NCBI GenBank assembly: GCA_021613535.1
Contig: CP075492.1
Coordinates: 9,982,001 to 10,046,000 of the forward strand
Source of the DNA: Adineta vaga
Lineage: Eukaryota > Rotifera
Direction of reading: 5' to 3'
Length of the DNA stretch: 64,000 bases
Below, one piece after another: positions 62,917 through 64,000 of the stretch (position 1 is the stretch's first letter; each line of letters starts with the position of its first letter). The position numbers and the translations under genes were made by a program. The notes beneath the pieces were generated by a model that saw only the letters and a program-made list of their open reading frames with translations, was not told the DNA's origin and did no database searches.

Positions 62917-63611
62917 TTATTCTTTTAATTTAAATATACGACATAAACCTTGCATATATGCACAAAGTAAATGTCGTTTATCTTTTGTAATGACCATATC
63001 CATTATTTCACAACCTTGACCACCACCACTTTTCCATTCTTTTAATGGTTCACCATTTCTTATGTCCATCAAACGAATATGACCATCAAGACATGCTGTA
63101 TATAAAAGATAACCTTCATTTAATAAACATTTAACAATACCACTTTGTAAATTTAATGTTGAACGTAATAATTTGGTATTGATATCCCATATATAGATAT
63201 AACCTGATAAAGTACCACATATTAGTAAATGGCCAGTACCAAATGTTACACTTTCGATAGTTGTTGCAGTTTCATCTTCATTCTCCTCCTCTTCCTCATC
63301 ATCAGCATTGTCGACGCCATCATTTCGGGATTCTCCTCCCGTCGAAGATTTTATTGATGATGGTTGAAAGCAAGCAAATGATGAAAGTAGTTTACCAGTG
63401 TTTAAATTAAGTACTCGACAGTTACCATCAGCTGAACCACAAGCTACTAATGTCTGTTCGTCATTCAAACACATTGAAATACATTTATTATTATTATTAT
63501 TTGTTGCGGCATCACCTTCAGCACTATTGTCATATTGCCAAACAATAGAACATTGTTTTAAATCCCATAATTTAATATGACCATTGCCATAGCCACAAAT
63601 ACACTGTTTAC
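62917..63611 (-). CDS. AAMP: AAMP-like WD40 protein (5' part outside or beyond long intron)
   Basis: One exon covers the C-terminal WD40 blades: CGYGNGHIKLWDLKQCSIVW, ACGSADGNCRVLNLNTGKLL, an acidic insert (DDEEEEENEDE), FGTGHLLICGTLSGYIYIWD, LQSGIVKCLLNEGYLLYTAC, LDGHIRLMDIRNGEPLKEW and a final AYMQGLCRIFKLKE. Blade order and the acidic insert fit angio-associated migratory cell protein (AAMP), a conserved cytosolic WD40 protein linked to ribosome assembly and cell migration. An acceptor (TTTTTAG) precedes the exon at 63612. The next 388 bases to the window edge show no exon, so the N-terminal half must lie beyond the window. Confidence 0.8.
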
Positions 63612-64000
63612 CTAAAAATAGAATAGATTATTCAATAACATTCGACAGTATCGAGTTATAGAGTATAATATATTCATGAAATGAATACGTCGACGATAAA
63701 TTAAATAGATGACTTAGAAATAATATTTAGTGATGCAACATTGAACAATGCAACAGTCACTCGCGAAGTCCTTCGGACAAAATTCTGTTAATTTAAGTAA
63801 TAAAAACTAAACGATTTAGTTCTACTGATGATTAATGACATCGTCAATAGAATGTATCCTTCATCATCAAATGTGCTCAATCGACTCGAACTGCGCAGTT
63901 AATGATCTAACAAGAATACTATCAAACACCAATCCCGTAGATTGTGAAAAACAATACTCATTAGATTCCGACATATTGATATATACCATAAATGTCTGCT
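63612..64000. other. Probable AAMP intron to window edge
   Basis: No WD-repeat or other coding sequence is visible on either strand; most likely intron of the AAMP-like gene, longer than the usual 50-65 bases. Confidence 0.45.

Overview
The window is a gene-dense, AT-rich animal nuclear contig. Most genes are broken by short introns of about 50-65 bases with GT-AG ends, and intergenic gaps are small. Several start codons directly abut a pyrimidine-rich splice acceptor (for example TTTCTAG|ATG), which suggests spliced-leader trans-splicing. Together with a fungal-type desaturase and a bacterial-type cupin among ordinary animal genes, this points to a bdelloid rotifer. That assignment is inference; no marker gene proves it. 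All gene models were read by eye from conserved protein blocks and splice phases, so boundaries may be off by a few bases.

Layout, 0-11 kb: a 5'-truncated WDR20, a 3-mercaptopyruvate/thiosulfate sulfurtransferase, a complex I NDUFB11-like subunit, a Brat/NCL-1-type NHL protein without TRIM domains, the ERAD adaptor SEL1L, then a convergent intronless secreted Cys-rich protein. 11-23 kb: two convergent orphan genes, a neuropeptide-type GPCR (NPSR/CCAP/vasopressin-receptor-like), and a TMEM26 locus with two alternative C-terminal halves and an antisense two-TM gene inside its largest intron. 23-31 kb: ABHD16A lipase, a PLC-delta, and an intronless Ole1-type desaturase fused to cytochrome b5.

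32-44 kb: a same-strand series of RanGAP1, mitochondrial IF3, mitochondrial Phe-tRNA synthetase, a YjlB-type cupin, a second PLC-delta and mitochondrial malonyl-CoA transacylase. Gaps there are about 80-230 bases, and three of the genes serve mitochondrial translation or fatty-acid synthesis. 44-52 kb, minus strand: a DnaJ-X co-chaperone, a dual-specificity phosphatase, and a large receptor joining a signal peptide, C-type lectin domain, EGF module and STRA6 transporter domain. 52-55 kb shows no gene. 54.8-62 kb, minus strand: a MAP7/ensconsin gene whose 2.5-kb intron houses an intronless SUEL-lectin membrane protein. The window ends in a truncated AAMP WD40 gene.

The strongest candidates for something undescribed are the lectin-EGF-STRA6 receptor, the fungal-type desaturase, the TMEM26 locus with two interchangeable C-terminal halves, and a MITE-like inverted repeat filling the MTIF3 intron. 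No tRNA, rRNA, SL-RNA gene, CRISPR array or telomeric repeat was recognised.
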